Assembly: GCF_003428625.2 (NCBI RefSeq)
Contig: NZ_QVQT02000003.1
Span: forward strand, 689,017 to 753,016
Length of the DNA stretch: 64,000 bases
Source: Paracidobacterium acidisoli
Lineage (GTDB): Bacteria; Acidobacteriota; Terriglobia; Terriglobales; Acidobacteriaceae
Reading direction: 5' to 3'
Shown here: positions 1 through 9,981 of the stretch, one piece after another
How positions within the stretch are numbered: the first letter of the stretch is position 1
Layout of the letters: each line of letters starts with the position of its first letter
Program-made: the position numbers and the translations under genes
The notes under the pieces: model-generated
What the model was told of the DNA's origin: nothing
The model's input: the letters and a program-made list of their open reading frames with translations, nothing else
Databases searched by the model: none

Positions 1-181
1 CTACTGCATTCATCGCTCTTCCCGGAATGTTTAGGAAGCCTTTCAGCATGTCACACGCAGGACAGCTCATGCAAATGGGCGTACATGAGCGCAGGAGGGG
101 TGGAGTGTCCCTGCTCCAGCCGCTGCGCAGCAGCGTTGTTCTTTGTGCGTCACAGATGGGGACCAGACTTCGTGTTCACCG

Positions 182-619
182 CTATGACGGCTGCCCCTGC
201 ACCGCCGGGAACTTCCGTACTAATGCTCCGAGTTTCTCGGCCCAAGTCTCGAGCGTAATCGGGTCCGTGCGGAATTGGTAGCGCACGGCGCTTCCATCTC
301 CATCGGGGGATCGAACCTCACCTTTCACCACGACAGCAGACGATCCTTCTAAGGCCAGGCTGATGTCCCAATCGCCCTCGACCGTGGTAAAGCTCAAGCT
401 GCCTTTTAACGACTTCGCAATTTCGCGAACTTGGCGGCAGAGCCTTTCCAGTTCGACTGTCGTCAACGCAAGAGAGATTGAGCCTTGAAACGGTCCAGCG
501 GTAACCTGAAGGGCTGCCCGGAGCCAATTGCGGTCATCAACTGCCATCGCATGACTATTCTCATACTCATCGATGGCGAGTATTAGCCGACCCCCTTCAC
601 CTGACAGCAGTGCCTCCAT
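182..619 (-). CDS. WapI-like immunity protein
   Basis: Small soluble protein of about 145 residues directly downstream of an RHS toxin gene, with the two reading frames overlapping or abutting. A GTG at 632-634 overlaps the toxin stop codon, but the ATG at 617-619 has an AGGAGG-type ribosome site six bases upstream and is preferred. The pattern is that of WapI-family immunity proteins: an early DxNWL segment (DDRNWLRAAL), an alternating beta-strand middle, and a C-terminal W/L-rich helix ending in 'LVRKFPAV'. The presumed role is to bind and neutralise the C-terminal toxin of the upstream RHS protein in the cytoplasm. The family call is by pattern memory, and the pairing is inferred from position. 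Confidence 0.6.
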   Translation of the reverse strand: MEALLSGEGGRLILAIDEYENSHAMAVDDRNWLRAALQVTAGPFQGSISLALTTVELERLCRQVREIAKSLKGSLSFTTVEGDWDISLALEGSSAVVVKGEVRSPDGDGSAVRYQFRTDPITLETWAEKLGALVRKFPAVQGQPS

Positions 620-630
620 GCTCATCCTCC

Positions 631-2559
631 TCACCGCGAAACCGTTTTTACAGTCACCACGTCGCCCGTTGAATTGGTTACAACCTGAACACCGTCACCA
701 GTATGGGTAAACGTTCCGGGGTCATTGCCCGGTCCGGGCGTACCATTCGTGATGACGTCCTCTACGACTGACGAAGGGATGCCTCTTCCTTGCATTTGAT
801 CCAACGCGTGGCCCGTGAACTTCCGCCCGTTAATTACCTCAGGGGAGTTTGTGCCCGGTGTGACATCAATCGGGTTTCCTCGCCGCCCAATCGGCGTGCT
901 GGGATCGGTACCCGTTCCGCGTCCCGGCATCTCCTCTAGAGTTATCCCGCCAAGTCCCTCGAGCCCAATTGGGAAAACAATATCCTGCTGAATACTGCCT
1001 GGGTACAGTTGCCCTGGATGCTGCTCTTGCCAAAGCGAAGCTGCACGCTGCTGGGCCCGTTGCTGATCGAGCTGGTGTATTTGAGCTTGCTTCGTATTTG
1101 TGGTCCATTCATGATAAACGAATTCGTTCTTTACTTCGTTAACAAAATCGCAAAGCCATTGCGGCCAACAGTGCCCATCGGCATCAATATGAATCAGGGG
1201 GTTGTTCCCCGCATATTCATAAAGATTCAAGGTCTGCGGATTCTCAAGGTCTGCGTACGGTACAGGCTCGGGACCACCGTCATCGAGGTCGTCGAAATCC
1301 GGCGACATGAACCGTCCCATGGCATTGCTGTAATATCTGGCCCCGAAGTAGTCGTTGCCGCTCTCGGTATCGCGTTCTTTGCCGGTGAAGACCTGTTCTG
1401 TGGCGCTGACGCATGGGGTGGAGGTATCGCCGAAGGGCAGGCTGGCGCAGGTTTCCTCCAGTATTCCGTCGGCCGAGGTCTGCGCGCGCAGTGTGCCCAG
1501 CCAGTCGGTCAGGCGGAAGTGCAGCCCCTGATTGTTGTAGGTAGCTATCAGGCTGCCGTTGGCATAAACGTTCGTGTGCACCCAGTTGCCCTGCCCGTCC
1601 TGTTCCGTCATCTGGTTGCCTGACTGATCGAGCACATAGCTGGCCGTCAGCGTGAAGCCGTTGGTGGCCATATTGCAGCTCCACTGCGTGATCGTCCCCT
1701 TCGCCACCCGGTTGCCATCCGCATCGTAAAGGTAGCCGGTCCACGACGTGCCTCCGCTGATCGAAGGGGCAGCCACTGCACAGACGCGGCCCTCCCCATC
1801 GTACAGATACTGGTTCTCACCATCACCCTGCATGTCCCCTGCCGCGTCGTAGGATGGCGTCGCAGGAATAGTTCTTGCGTTGGTGCTGGCAATCTGATTC
1901 AGGCCATTCGGACAAGTATAAACATTAGACAGTACTCCTGAGGGAACCGCCTGGTTTGAACAGGTTGTATTCGGATTAGCCTGAAGCGGCTGGCTCGAGC
2001 CGTACTGATTCAGGCGGTTGCCAAAGGAATCGTAGACCCAGGTATAGTTTGAGTACGGACTGTTCGTGGAGTTGGTAGAAGCGATAGTCAGGCGGTTCAG
2101 CGTGTCATATCCAAAGTTCCACGTGCCCATGACATAATCCGTATACGAAACCAGATTGCCGTTCGGCGCATAGCCGCTCGGGCCATTAGCGGGAGTAATG
2201 ACGTAGTTATAGACCATGCTCTGCGAGGGGGTGCCGTCGCTGCCCCCACTGAGATTGCCGCTGGTCGGATTAAACGAAGGCTGGTTGAAGTCCTGCGTGT
2301 CATAACTGCCGGTGACCGAGTATGCATAGTCGGAGGCCGAGCCCGTCTGGTTCGCGGTTATGAGCAGATTCTCCTGGTTATTGGAGCAGGAGGGAGAGGA
2401 GCCCTGCGGCGTGACAGTTGCCACAGCTCCAGGAAGCGCATTAAAGGCGGAGGCGAGATCAGAGGCAACCGAACAAGCCGTTGAGCCCTGACCATAATTC
2501 ACGGAGACGGGAACTCCATTGATAGTCAGTGTGACCATATGCATGGATGCCCGATGCAC
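631..2559 (-). CDS. RHS repeat-associated core protein with C-terminal toxin, probably 5'-truncated
   Basis: A 642-residue RHS/YD-repeat protein. YD-type repeats lie around residues 150-300, and the RHS core hallmark (GKERDTESGNDYFGARYY, then MGRFMSPD and NLYEYAGNNP) lies around 390-470. A variable C-terminal tip of about 62 residues starts at 'FTGHALDQMQGRGIP', a pattern of BECR-fold/DUF4258-like RNase toxins. Full acidobacterial RHS proteins usually carry a secretion signal and many more repeats. Here there is neither, the first codon is a GTG with no clear ribosome site, and the frame stays open upstream only to a TAA near 2645. The gene is therefore probably a displaced 3' end or orphan toxin cassette. 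The immunity gene follows at once. Confidence 0.75.
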   Translation of the reverse strand: MHRASMHMVTLTINGVPVSVNYGQGSTACSVASDLASAFNALPGAVATVTPQGSSPSCSNNQENLLITANQTGSASDYAYSVTGSYDTQDFNQPSFNPTSGNLSGGSDGTPSQSMVYNYVITPANGPSGYAPNGNLVSYTDYVMGTWNFGYDTLNRLTIASTNSTNSPYSNYTWVYDSFGNRLNQYGSSQPLQANPNTTCSNQAVPSGVLSNVYTCPNGLNQIASTNARTIPATPSYDAAGDMQGDGENQYLYDGEGRVCAVAAPSISGGTSWTGYLYDADGNRVAKGTITQWSCNMATNGFTLTASYVLDQSGNQMTEQDGQGNWVHTNVYANGSLIATYNNQGLHFRLTDWLGTLRAQTSADGILEETCASLPFGDTSTPCVSATEQVFTGKERDTESGNDYFGARYYSNAMGRFMSPDFDDLDDGGPEPVPYADLENPQTLNLYEYAGNNPLIHIDADGHCWPQWLCDFVNEVKNEFVYHEWTTNTKQAQIHQLDQQRAQQRAASLWQEQHPGQLYPGSIQQDIVFPIGLEGLGGITLEEMPGRGTGTDPSTPIGRRGNPIDVTPGTNSPEVINGRKFTGHALDQMQGRGIPSSVVEDVITNGTPGPGNDPGTFTHTGDGVQVVTNSTGDVVTVKTVSR

Positions 2560-2879
2560 TACAAACAGCCGAGGACGAACCGTCGATATTGGACTGAGAA
2601 GATTGACCGAAATATCACGCGAGACCGCCGCAACAAGGACACTTTACCGGCACACGGATTGAGCGTTCTCCGCTTCCGGGCACACGATGAGGCCAAGGCA
2701 TAGCGGAGAGCGGCTCAATACTCAATAGATGATGTGTTGCCGGAGGCCAGCATCAATGGATAAGCTGGTCCCCGCTGAGAGAGATATCCATTGTCAGGCC
2801 CCGGCATGAGATTGCTGAACGATGCCGTGGATGAAAGCTGCTTGTGTGCCTTTACAGGCTCAAGGCGTGCTGCGCTCGC
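2560..2879. other. intergenic gap between RHS fragment and fucosidase gene
   Basis: About 320 bases with no supported gene. The RHS reading frame continues on the minus strand to an in-frame TAA near 2645, then coding signal is lost. This fits a 5'-truncated RHS gene. An 8-base inverted pair (TCTCCGCT/AGCGGAGA) sits near 2670-2711 but may be chance. Confidence 0.4.
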
Positions 2880-4688
2880 TCAAGCCAGCATGACCCTGAG
2901 AGCAGCTGCATAGTCCACTTTAGGGCGATAGCTTTTGGGAAGCTGTACCTGGAGAGCGTCTGCTTGTTGGCTCCAGTCGAGCGTTACGTCTGTTCCAAGA
3001 AGTTCGACGCGCGCTACTTTACCAGGGCTTGTCGCAGCAGACAGTCCGAGCGACTGCACCAGGATCGGCTCGGCGGGCCAACCGAGCACCATCGCATAGA
3101 TGATGCTGTTTGGCTTGTTGCGGCTAAAGCGAATGTCCTTTTCACCCAGTTTGTTCACGCTCCCGCCCTGGAACGAACCGGCCTTGACCATATTGGGGCC
3201 TTCACCGGAGATCTTCCACGGCCGCGTCTCATAGATAGCTTCGCCGTTGACCTCCATCCAGGAGGTTATGCCATCGAGCACTGCGATTTCCTTGCTGTCA
3301 ATGGTTCCGTCTGGTCTTCCGGGTACATTGAGGATAAAGGTGCCATTTTTGCTCACGGTATCGATGAGCCAGTGAATCACATCGCGCGGATGCAGATAGC
3401 CTCCGTATTCGCCCTGCTTCTCATACAGGGAACGCTGGTAGTGCCACCCGCCAATGCAGGTCTCCGACTGCCAGGGATACTTCATAATCTCGGCGGTCAA
3501 ACCGCGCTCATAGTCGGCAACGACTGCTTTGACAAGCCGGTCTGGAACGTCTTTGACGTTCAGGACGGCGTCCATCTTGCCGCCGTTTTTCTTCAGGCTG
3601 CTGTTGTAAAAGTAGGCGCCGATATTCATTCCAGCCCAGCCGAGCGGAAGGAGCGAGTCGTCGAAGTAGAGAAGGTCGGGATTGTGCTGATCGATCAAGT
3701 CGCGCGTTCGATCGTAGAAGTTCTTGACGTATGAGACATCCGGCAGCGCCTCGGGTGGATGCTTCACGCAGTAAAGATTCTGCGGATTGAGCCCCTGCCA
3801 CCACTGTTCCCGGCCCTCCGCCTCAGTCAGGGCTCCGTCGTAAGGAACGCCGGCAAGAGGTCCGGACTTGTCGGCACCGTGAGAGGGTTGAAACCACCAC
3901 CAGTTTCTGGCCTGATGTACAGTAACGCCGAATCGCAGTCCCTGCTTGCGGGTCGCAGCTGCCCATGTGCCGACCACATCTCGATGTGGACCGAGGGCTG
4001 AGGAATTCCAGGGGTGATGCTTCGAATTCCACGCGTCGAAATTGTCATGATGGTTAGCCAGGGCGACGAAGATTCTTGCGCCTGCCTTCTTGTAACGTGC
4101 GATCAACTCGTCGGGATCCCAATTAAGAAGTGTCCATTGCGCGCAGAGATCTTTGTACCCGAAGCGCGATGCCGGCCCATAATGATCAAGGTGATACTTG
4201 TACTGCCGTTGCCCTTCGATGTACATGTTACGGGCATACCAGTCACCCGCCTCGGGGACACATTGTGGAGTCCAGTGCGCCCAGATTCCAAACTTGGCAT
4301 CGCGATACCAGTCCGGAGCTTCATACTCGAGCAATGAATCCCAGGTCGGCTTGAAGGGGCCTTCGCCGGCGAGGTTGGCGATCGGTGATTGCAGCGGAAC
4401 ATCATCCCATGTGCCGCCCGCCACTTGTAATGGAGAGGGATTGTAGTTCCATACCGGCGGCTGCCACGTGGACTCATCCAGTTTTATCTCGACGATCCTG
4501 CCGTCGGCCACTTTGTAAAAGATCCTCTTCTCTGGTGGCAGCGCGCAAAACGCGGCGTAGTCCTGTGTGTATTGATTGAATCCTGACGACGAGCCGAATT
4601 GACCGCCGGCCGAAATCCGGGCATAGGAAGGAAGGGCCGTGGAAGCGGCTGTCATTGCAAGAAATTTGCAGAATTTCCTTCTTTTCAT
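2880..4688 (-). CDS. alpha-L-fucosidase, GH29, exported
   Basis: A 602-residue retaining exo-alpha-L-fucosidase that removes terminal fucose from plant glycans. It begins with a basic n-region (MKRRKFCKFL) and a signal peptide ending at PSYA. The GH29 barrel starts near residue 125 with 'APDWYRDAKFGIWAHWTP' and contains 'LANHHDNFDAW' and the nucleophile region 'DLLYFDDSLLP'. A C-terminal beta-sandwich follows from about residue 500. Length is normal for GH29. The ATG has an AAGGA-type ribosome site about five bases upstream. It is divergent from the GH3 gene across about 690 bases. In context it probably clips fucosylated side chains of arabinogalactan or xyloglucan. Confidence 0.9.
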   Translation of the reverse strand: MKRRKFCKFLAMTAASTALPSYARISAGGQFGSSSGFNQYTQDYAAFCALPPEKRIFYKVADGRIVEIKLDESTWQPPVWNYNPSPLQVAGGTWDDVPLQSPIANLAGEGPFKPTWDSLLEYEAPDWYRDAKFGIWAHWTPQCVPEAGDWYARNMYIEGQRQYKYHLDHYGPASRFGYKDLCAQWTLLNWDPDELIARYKKAGARIFVALANHHDNFDAWNSKHHPWNSSALGPHRDVVGTWAAATRKQGLRFGVTVHQARNWWWFQPSHGADKSGPLAGVPYDGALTEAEGREQWWQGLNPQNLYCVKHPPEALPDVSYVKNFYDRTRDLIDQHNPDLLYFDDSLLPLGWAGMNIGAYFYNSSLKKNGGKMDAVLNVKDVPDRLVKAVVADYERGLTAEIMKYPWQSETCIGGWHYQRSLYEKQGEYGGYLHPRDVIHWLIDTVSKNGTFILNVPGRPDGTIDSKEIAVLDGITSWMEVNGEAIYETRPWKISGEGPNMVKAGSFQGGSVNKLGEKDIRFSRNKPNSIIYAMVLGWPAEPILVQSLGLSAATSPGKVARVELLGTDVTLDWSQQADALQVQLPKSYRPKVDYAAALRVMLA

Positions 4689-4870
4689 ATGTTCCTTCGC
4701 TTTTTGTCGGTCTGTTCAGCATGGCGAATCTCATAGCTTAGCGGCGCCCATCGCTTGTGATGAACGACCTCAGGTTCGTCATCATGAAATCGCCACCGGC
4801 TAAACAGTCGCGGTGCGAAGTCTTTCAGGCCGTGCCCCATCATGCGCTCAACGCTGGAAAAGGTTTTCAT
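4685..4870 (-). CDS. possible small leader ORF overlapping the fucosidase start
   Basis: A 61-codon frame whose TGA overlaps the fucosidase ATG (ATGA arrangement) and whose own ATG has a GGAG eight bases upstream. The sequence (MKTFSSVERMMGHGLKDFA...) is polar and histidine-rich, with no signal peptide, membrane segment or recognised domain. It could be a translationally coupled leader or chance, since the fucosidase has its own ribosome site. Function unknown. Confidence 0.22.
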   Translation of the reverse strand: MKTFSSVERMMGHGLKDFAPRLFSRWRFHDDEPEVVHHKRWAPLSYEIRHAEQTDKKRRNI

Positions 4871-5374
4871 GAGCCGTTCTCCGGGAGAAAAGGAACGATG
4901 GAAATCGTATACCAGCTACCTCTCTGAATAAAGCGATTTATTATCTTGTTTTCAGCGCCATGCTCTTTGTATAGTCTGATGACTCCGTTTTTCCAGCGTG
5001 GTGACGCTTCGTAGAATAGCGGCTGAAGGCGGCCGGGAAAGCGTTTGCTGGAGGGTGCATGGGGGAGACATGTTTCGTCTGGTCCTGCTGTTTTTCGAAT
5101 TACGGGGAGCTGCCAGAATCGCGGGTGCCGTTCTTCAGCAGGAATCTGTCCTTTACGGGGGGTTGCCGCGAGTATGCGGAAGCGGTTGTGCTGGGCCGAC
5201 TGCAGCGCGACTCATGCATGACTGGAAGGCGATGGAGAATCGCAGCGAGCAGCAGATGCAAATCGAATGTGGGAGGTACCCGGAGGGACGCTCGGAACTA
5301 CGTTGCCAAATGAGACCTGATGTCTGTCGCACGAGGCCCGCAATCATTCATTACTCATTCGCCTGGAGAAACGT
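4871..5374. promoter_or_regulatory. divergent intergenic region, GH29 / GH3
   Basis: No gene is supported here. It must hold the promoters of the fucosidase (minus) and GH3 (plus) genes. Visible elements are an inverted repeat AATAAA-GCGA-TTTATT near 4926-4941 and a LacI/GntR-like imperfect 16-base dyad TGGAAATCGTATACCA near 4899-4914. Neither is proven. A plus-strand frame at 4998-5378 has no family features and is left out. Confidence 0.3.
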
Positions 5375-8053
5375 ATGAAAAGCAGAATGAAGCGAATTAC
5401 CGGCTGTGTACTTGTGTGTGCAGGAGTGCTCTTCTCTGGCTCGACCCTGCAAAGTGCGGCGGCTCAGGATTCGGCGACGCTCCCTTATATGAATTCCCGG
5501 CTTTCAGCGGAGCAGCGGGCGACCGACCTGGTGCATCGCATGACGCTCGAGGAAAAGGCTACCCAAATGCAAAACAACTCCGCCGCAGTGCCGCGTCTCA
5601 ATATCCCGGCATATCAATGGTGGAGCGAGGCGCTTCACGGGGTCATTAACGAGGGTGTCACCGAGTATCCTGAGCCGATTGGTTTGGCGGCCACCTTTGA
5701 TGCGCCGGGAATTCACACCATGGCGGCACAGATTGGAATCGAAGGCCGCATCAAACATGTGCAAAATCTGCGAGAAGGACACACCGGGATCATGGGAGGC
5801 CTCGACTTTTGGTCCCCGAATCTCAACATCTTCCGCGACCCGCGCTGGGGCCGCGGGCAGGAAACCTATGGGGAAGATCCCTATCTGACGAGCCGCATGG
5901 GTGTCGCGTATGTGACAGGATTGCAGGGGAATGACCCGAAGTACTACCTTGCTATCGCGACGCCGAAGCACTACGCCGTGCACAGCGGGCCGGAACCGAC
6001 GCGCCACTTTGCGGATGTAGATGTGAGTAAGCACGACGAAGTGGATACCTACGAGCCCGCATTCCGCGCGGCGATCGTGGAAGGCAAGGCCGGGTCGATC
6101 ATGTGCGCATATAACGCCATAAATGGTGAGCCGGCATGCGCGAATCAATATCTGCTGCAGGATCAGCTGCGCGGCAAATGGGGCTTTCAGGGATATGTAG
6201 TGTCCGACTGCGATGCAGTCCGCGATGTTGCCGCCAATCATCGCTATCGTGCGAGCCAGGCACAGGGCGCGGCAATTTCAGTCATTCGCGGTATGGATAA
6301 TGAGTGCGTAACATTTACCTCTCGCTTTGGCGACCCGGTCGAGAAGGCGTATATCGATGCCGTGCAACAGGGATATCTGCCCGAGAGTACGCTCGATACA
6401 GCGCTGATTCGCCTCTTTACCGCACGGATCAGGCTGGGCATGTTCGATCCGCCTGACATGGTCCCCTACACGAAGATCGATGAGAAGGAACTGGACAGCG
6501 CCGAACACCGTCAGCATGCGCGCAAACTCGCAAACGAATCGATGGTTTTACTGAAAAATGACGGGCTTCTTCCACTGAAGCCGGAAATCAGGAAAATCGC
6601 TGTTGTCGGTCCACTTGCCGATCAGACCCAGCCGCTGATCGGGAACTATGCGGGTCAGCCCACGCATATCGTGTCGATCATGGATGGCCTCAAGGCTGAG
6701 TTTCCAAATGCGGCCATTACATACGTTCCTGGAACGCAGTTCCTCCGCACTGACGGAACACCTGTACCGGATTCCCTTCTGACCACGCCAGACGGCAAGC
6801 CCGGACTGAAGGCTGACTACAACGAAGGCATGCGCGGAGGGCCAGGATCTGAGACGAAGCCTGTCCAAATCCTGAGCCGTACTGAGCCCAACGTAAAGCT
6901 CACTAAGGAGAACCTCCCATCCCAGGTGGCGGAGAAGAAAACATTCGGGGCGCAATGGTCGGGATTCCTGACGCCGAATGAATCAGGCGACTTCCTGCTG
7001 GGTATACGCTGTAAGGGCTTCTGCCGACTCGCAGTGGACGACAAGCAGGTCACTCTTACCTACGGTGGCGGCAACGAACCTGTTTCCCAGGCAGGCCGCG
7101 TTCACCTTGAGAAAGGCCGCAAAGTTGCGCTTGAGTTCACCTATGGGGCCAGAAACGGCAATGCACAGGCAGAGCTGATTTGGACCAGGGCGAATAATGT
7201 CCCATCCCCGGAGGCGATTGCCGCTGCCAGAAACGCCGACGTTGTCATTGCCGTTGCAGGCATTACCAGTCAGTTGGAAGGCGAAGAGATGCCGGTGAGC
7301 GAGCCCGGCTTTCTGGGCGGGGACCGCACCAGCATCGACTTGCCTCGGCCGGAAGAAGACCTGGTGGAAGCCGTGGCGGCTACAGGCAAGCCTCTCGTTG
7401 TGGTTCTCATGAATGGCAGTGCTCTGGCGGTTAACTGGATCAACCAACACGCTGATGCGATTGTGGAAGCATGGTATCCCGGCGAAGAGGGAGGTGCGGC
7501 TGTCGCAGAGACGCTGAGCGGTAAGAACAATCCCGCTGGCAGGCTGCCGGTCACGTTCTACACGGGTGTCGACCAGCTACCAAACTTCGAAGACTACGGG
7601 ATGGCGAATCGGACCTATCGCTATTTCAGCGGCAAGCCGCTGTACCCCTTCGGCTATGGGCTGAGCTACACGAAATTCAGCTATAGCGATCTCAGTATTC
7701 CCACATCTGCCATTGCCGCCGGACAACCCCTCAGCGCTGATGTCACGGTCACCAATACCGGCAAGGCTGCGGGGGACGAGGTTGTGCAGCTTTATCTCAG
7801 GTTTCCCCAGGTTAAAGGAGCGCCCCGCGTTGCTCTGCGCGGCTTTCAGCGTATTCACCTCGAAGCTGGTGCGAGCAGGCAGGTTCATTTTGATTTGAAG
7901 CCACGCGATCTGGGCATGGTCACGGAAGACGGCGATCCGATTATTGCGCAAGGGGATTACACGATCAGCATCGGTGGAGGCCAGCCTGAGACAACAGCGC
8001 CTGTCGCTACCGGTCACTTCCACATCGATGGTCAGTATGCTTTGCCTGAATAA
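5375..8053 (+). CDS. GH3 beta-glycosidase with PA14 insert, secreted
   Basis: An 892-residue exported glycosidase of the beta-xylosidase/beta-glucosidase GH3 type. The signal peptide spans residues 1-33 (cleavage after SAAAQ). The GH3 N-terminal barrel starts near 40, with the xylosidase-subgroup motif 'WWSEALHGV' near 90. The catalytic nucleophile is Asp278 in 'VVSDCDAV'. The alpha/beta sandwich starts near 390 and is interrupted by a PA14-type carbohydrate-binding insert at about 470-607. The C-terminal fibronectin-III-like domain contains 'YPFGYGLSYT'. The ATG has a GGAG ribosome site. It leads a co-directional run with the esterase and GH51 arabinofuranosidase, so it probably trims xylo-, gluco- or arabino-oligosaccharides in the periplasm. 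Exact substrate cannot be read from sequence. Confidence 0.9.
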   Translation: MKSRMKRITGCVLVCAGVLFSGSTLQSAAAQDSATLPYMNSRLSAEQRATDLVHRMTLEEKATQMQNNSAAVPRLNIPAYQWWSEALHGVINEGVTEYPEPIGLAATFDAPGIHTMAAQIGIEGRIKHVQNLREGHTGIMGGLDFWSPNLNIFRDPRWGRGQETYGEDPYLTSRMGVAYVTGLQGNDPKYYLAIATPKHYAVHSGPEPTRHFADVDVSKHDEVDTYEPAFRAAIVEGKAGSIMCAYNAINGEPACANQYLLQDQLRGKWGFQGYVVSDCDAVRDVAANHRYRASQAQGAAISVIRGMDNECVTFTSRFGDPVEKAYIDAVQQGYLPESTLDTALIRLFTARIRLGMFDPPDMVPYTKIDEKELDSAEHRQHARKLANESMVLLKNDGLLPLKPEIRKIAVVGPLADQTQPLIGNYAGQPTHIVSIMDGLKAEFPNAAITYVPGTQFLRTDGTPVPDSLLTTPDGKPGLKADYNEGMRGGPGSETKPVQILSRTEPNVKLTKENLPSQVAEKKTFGAQWSGFLTPNESGDFLLGIRCKGFCRLAVDDKQVTLTYGGGNEPVSQAGRVHLEKGRKVALEFTYGARNGNAQAELIWTRANNVPSPEAIAAARNADVVIAVAGITSQLEGEEMPVSEPGFLGGDRTSIDLPRPEEDLVEAVAATGKPLVVVLMNGSALAVNWINQHADAIVEAWYPGEEGGAAVAETLSGKNNPAGRLPVTFYTGVDQLPNFEDYGMANRTYRYFSGKPLYPFGYGLSYTKFSYSDLSIPTSAIAAGQPLSADVTVTNTGKAAGDEVVQLYLRFPQVKGAPRVALRGFQRIHLEAGASRQVHFDLKPRDLGMVTEDGDPIIAQGDYTISIGGGQPETTAPVATGHFHIDGQYALPE

Positions 8054-8165
8054 CGCAGCTTGCCGGTCGGCAGCACGACTCCGGCGTAAGTAACACAGGT
8101 TCTGCAATTGCATCGGAAACGATCTGCCTGATTATCGGCAGGCGATATGTAAAGGAGAGGCATTC

Positions 8166-9863
8166 ATGTCGGGATCTTCAAGCCGTATCGTTCTCACTCG
8201 CCGCGAGGCGCTGCTTCTTTCCGCATCTGCGGCAGTAAACATTGCAACCAGCCAGTCCGCTCTCGCCTCTGACAGCACCAGGACAGCGGCGCACCAGGAG
8301 CCCGGCAACGTCTCTACGCCGCGCTCGGCGGTTGCGAAAACGCAGTACGGCAAGGTGCGTGGTTTTCTGGACGGTGGTGTATTGACCTTCAAAGGTGTCC
8401 CCTATGGCGCAACCACGGCCGGGGAGAATCGCTGGCTTCCAGCCAGGCCACCAGCACCGTGGAACGATGAATATCCGGCACTGATCTACGGTGCGAACTG
8501 CCCGCAGAATCTGCATACCTGGACGGGCATCGAGCAAACGTTCCTCTTTGACTGGGATGACGGTTGGCAAAGCGAGGACATGCTTAAGCTGAACATCTGG
8601 ACGCCGAGTCTGACGGGAAAGCGGCCGGTGATGTTTTACATGCATGGCGGCGGGTTCAGCTTTGGGTCGTCATACGAGTTGCCATCGCACGAGGGCGCGC
8701 AGATGGCCCGCCATCACGATGTGGTGCAGGTGTCGGTGAATCATCGCCTGAACATTCTCGGGTTCTTCGATGCCAGCGAAATTGGCGGCTCGGCGTATGA
8801 GGATTCGGTGAACGTCGGTATGACGGACCTTGTGGCGGCGCTGAAGTGGGTTCACGAAAATATCGAGAATTTCGGCGGCGACCCAGATCGGGTGATGATC
8901 TACGGGCAGTCGGGCGGCGGGTCGAAGGTGACAACTTTAATGGGCATGCCTTCGGCGGTGGGGTTGTTCCATCGTGCTTCGGCGCAGTCGGGCGGCGGCG
9001 GGAATATTCCCGGCAGAGATCAGCAGAAGGAACTATCCCGGCAGGTAATGAAAGAACTCGGGCTTGCGCCGAATGACATGGGAGCTCTGCAGAAGATGGA
9101 GTGGGCGAAGCTGTTTGCAGCGGGCAATGCGGCAGCGGCGAAGATTAATCCGACGGGCCCGCCGATGGGGGGACCGGGAGCGCCGGGCACACCGCGGGTT
9201 GGGTGGTCACCATGCGTCGACGGCAAAGTCATCAACATGCGTTCCTTTTTCGATGCTGCTCCCGAAATTTCGAAAAATGTTCCGATTCTCATCGGCTCTG
9301 TCAGCGAGGAGGGCAATCAGATGTCCTCAAAGCCTACCGAAGAGGAGTGGCATGCCAACCTTGCCAAAGCCTATGGCGACGAAAAGGCAACCGCAATCGT
9401 AAGTGCGCTGAAGAACGCCTATCCGCACAAACAGATTCGAACGTTGTCATATATGTGCAGCGGCAGACCAGGGCTGAACGGCCTCTCCATGCGTAACAAC
9501 GTAGTGAAGATGGCGCGGTTGAAACACGAGCTGAAGGCCGCTCCCGCCTACGCCTACTACTTCACCTGGCAGACGCAGATTCTGGACGGCGTGGGTGGAG
9601 CGTGGCACACCGCCGAGCTTCAATTCTGCTTCGACAACACCAGGCGTTGTGAGCAAGGGACGGGCAATACACCCGAAGCACAGGCATTGGCGAAGAATAT
9701 GGCGGCGTCCTGGGCCGCGTTCGCCGCAACCGGAAAGCCAGGCATATCGGGACTCACCTGGGATCCAACTGATCCTGAAACGAACAGGACGATGGTCTGG
9801 GATAACGAATGCCGTATGGTGAACGATCCCGAGGGACAGATTCGGAAGTTGATATTGGCATGA
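8166..9863 (+). CDS. type-B carboxylesterase, Tat-exported
   Basis: A 565-residue alpha/beta hydrolase of the carboxylesterase type-B family. The N-terminus carries a twin-arginine-like signal (TRREALLLSASAAV) ending near SALA. Family landmarks are 'FKGVPYGATTAGENRW', the oxyanion-hole segment 'FYMHGGGFSFGS', the nucleophile Ser249 in 'YGQSGGGSK', and a late His in 'GAWHTAELQFCF'. An AAAGGAGAGG ribosome site precedes the ATG. It lies 112 bases after the GH3 gene and 118 before the GH51 gene, probably in one transcript. In a hemicellulose locus it may remove acetyl or feruloyl esters, which is inference. Confidence 0.88.
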   Translation: MSGSSSRIVLTRREALLLSASAAVNIATSQSALASDSTRTAAHQEPGNVSTPRSAVAKTQYGKVRGFLDGGVLTFKGVPYGATTAGENRWLPARPPAPWNDEYPALIYGANCPQNLHTWTGIEQTFLFDWDDGWQSEDMLKLNIWTPSLTGKRPVMFYMHGGGFSFGSSYELPSHEGAQMARHHDVVQVSVNHRLNILGFFDASEIGGSAYEDSVNVGMTDLVAALKWVHENIENFGGDPDRVMIYGQSGGGSKVTTLMGMPSAVGLFHRASAQSGGGGNIPGRDQQKELSRQVMKELGLAPNDMGALQKMEWAKLFAAGNAAAAKINPTGPPMGGPGAPGTPRVGWSPCVDGKVINMRSFFDAAPEISKNVPILIGSVSEEGNQMSSKPTEEEWHANLAKAYGDEKATAIVSALKNAYPHKQIRTLSYMCSGRPGLNGLSMRNNVVKMARLKHELKAAPAYAYYFTWQTQILDGVGGAWHTAELQFCFDNTRRCEQGTGNTPEAQALAKNMAASWAAFAATGKPGISGLTWDPTDPETNRTMVWDNECRMVNDPEGQIRKLILA

Positions 9864-9981
9864 ACTGTTGATTTGGTTCTTGATGTCGCGAATGGTGCGT
9901 GAGTCTGCGGTGCGAACGACGCATGTCGCAGGGCTTTCACAGCACAACGCCCATCCGCCGAACAGATCAGGAAGCTTGATA

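Noticed and set aside
2669-2711. 8-base inverted repeat as an IS end or terminator
   Set aside because: No transposase remnant or T-run nearby; likely chance.
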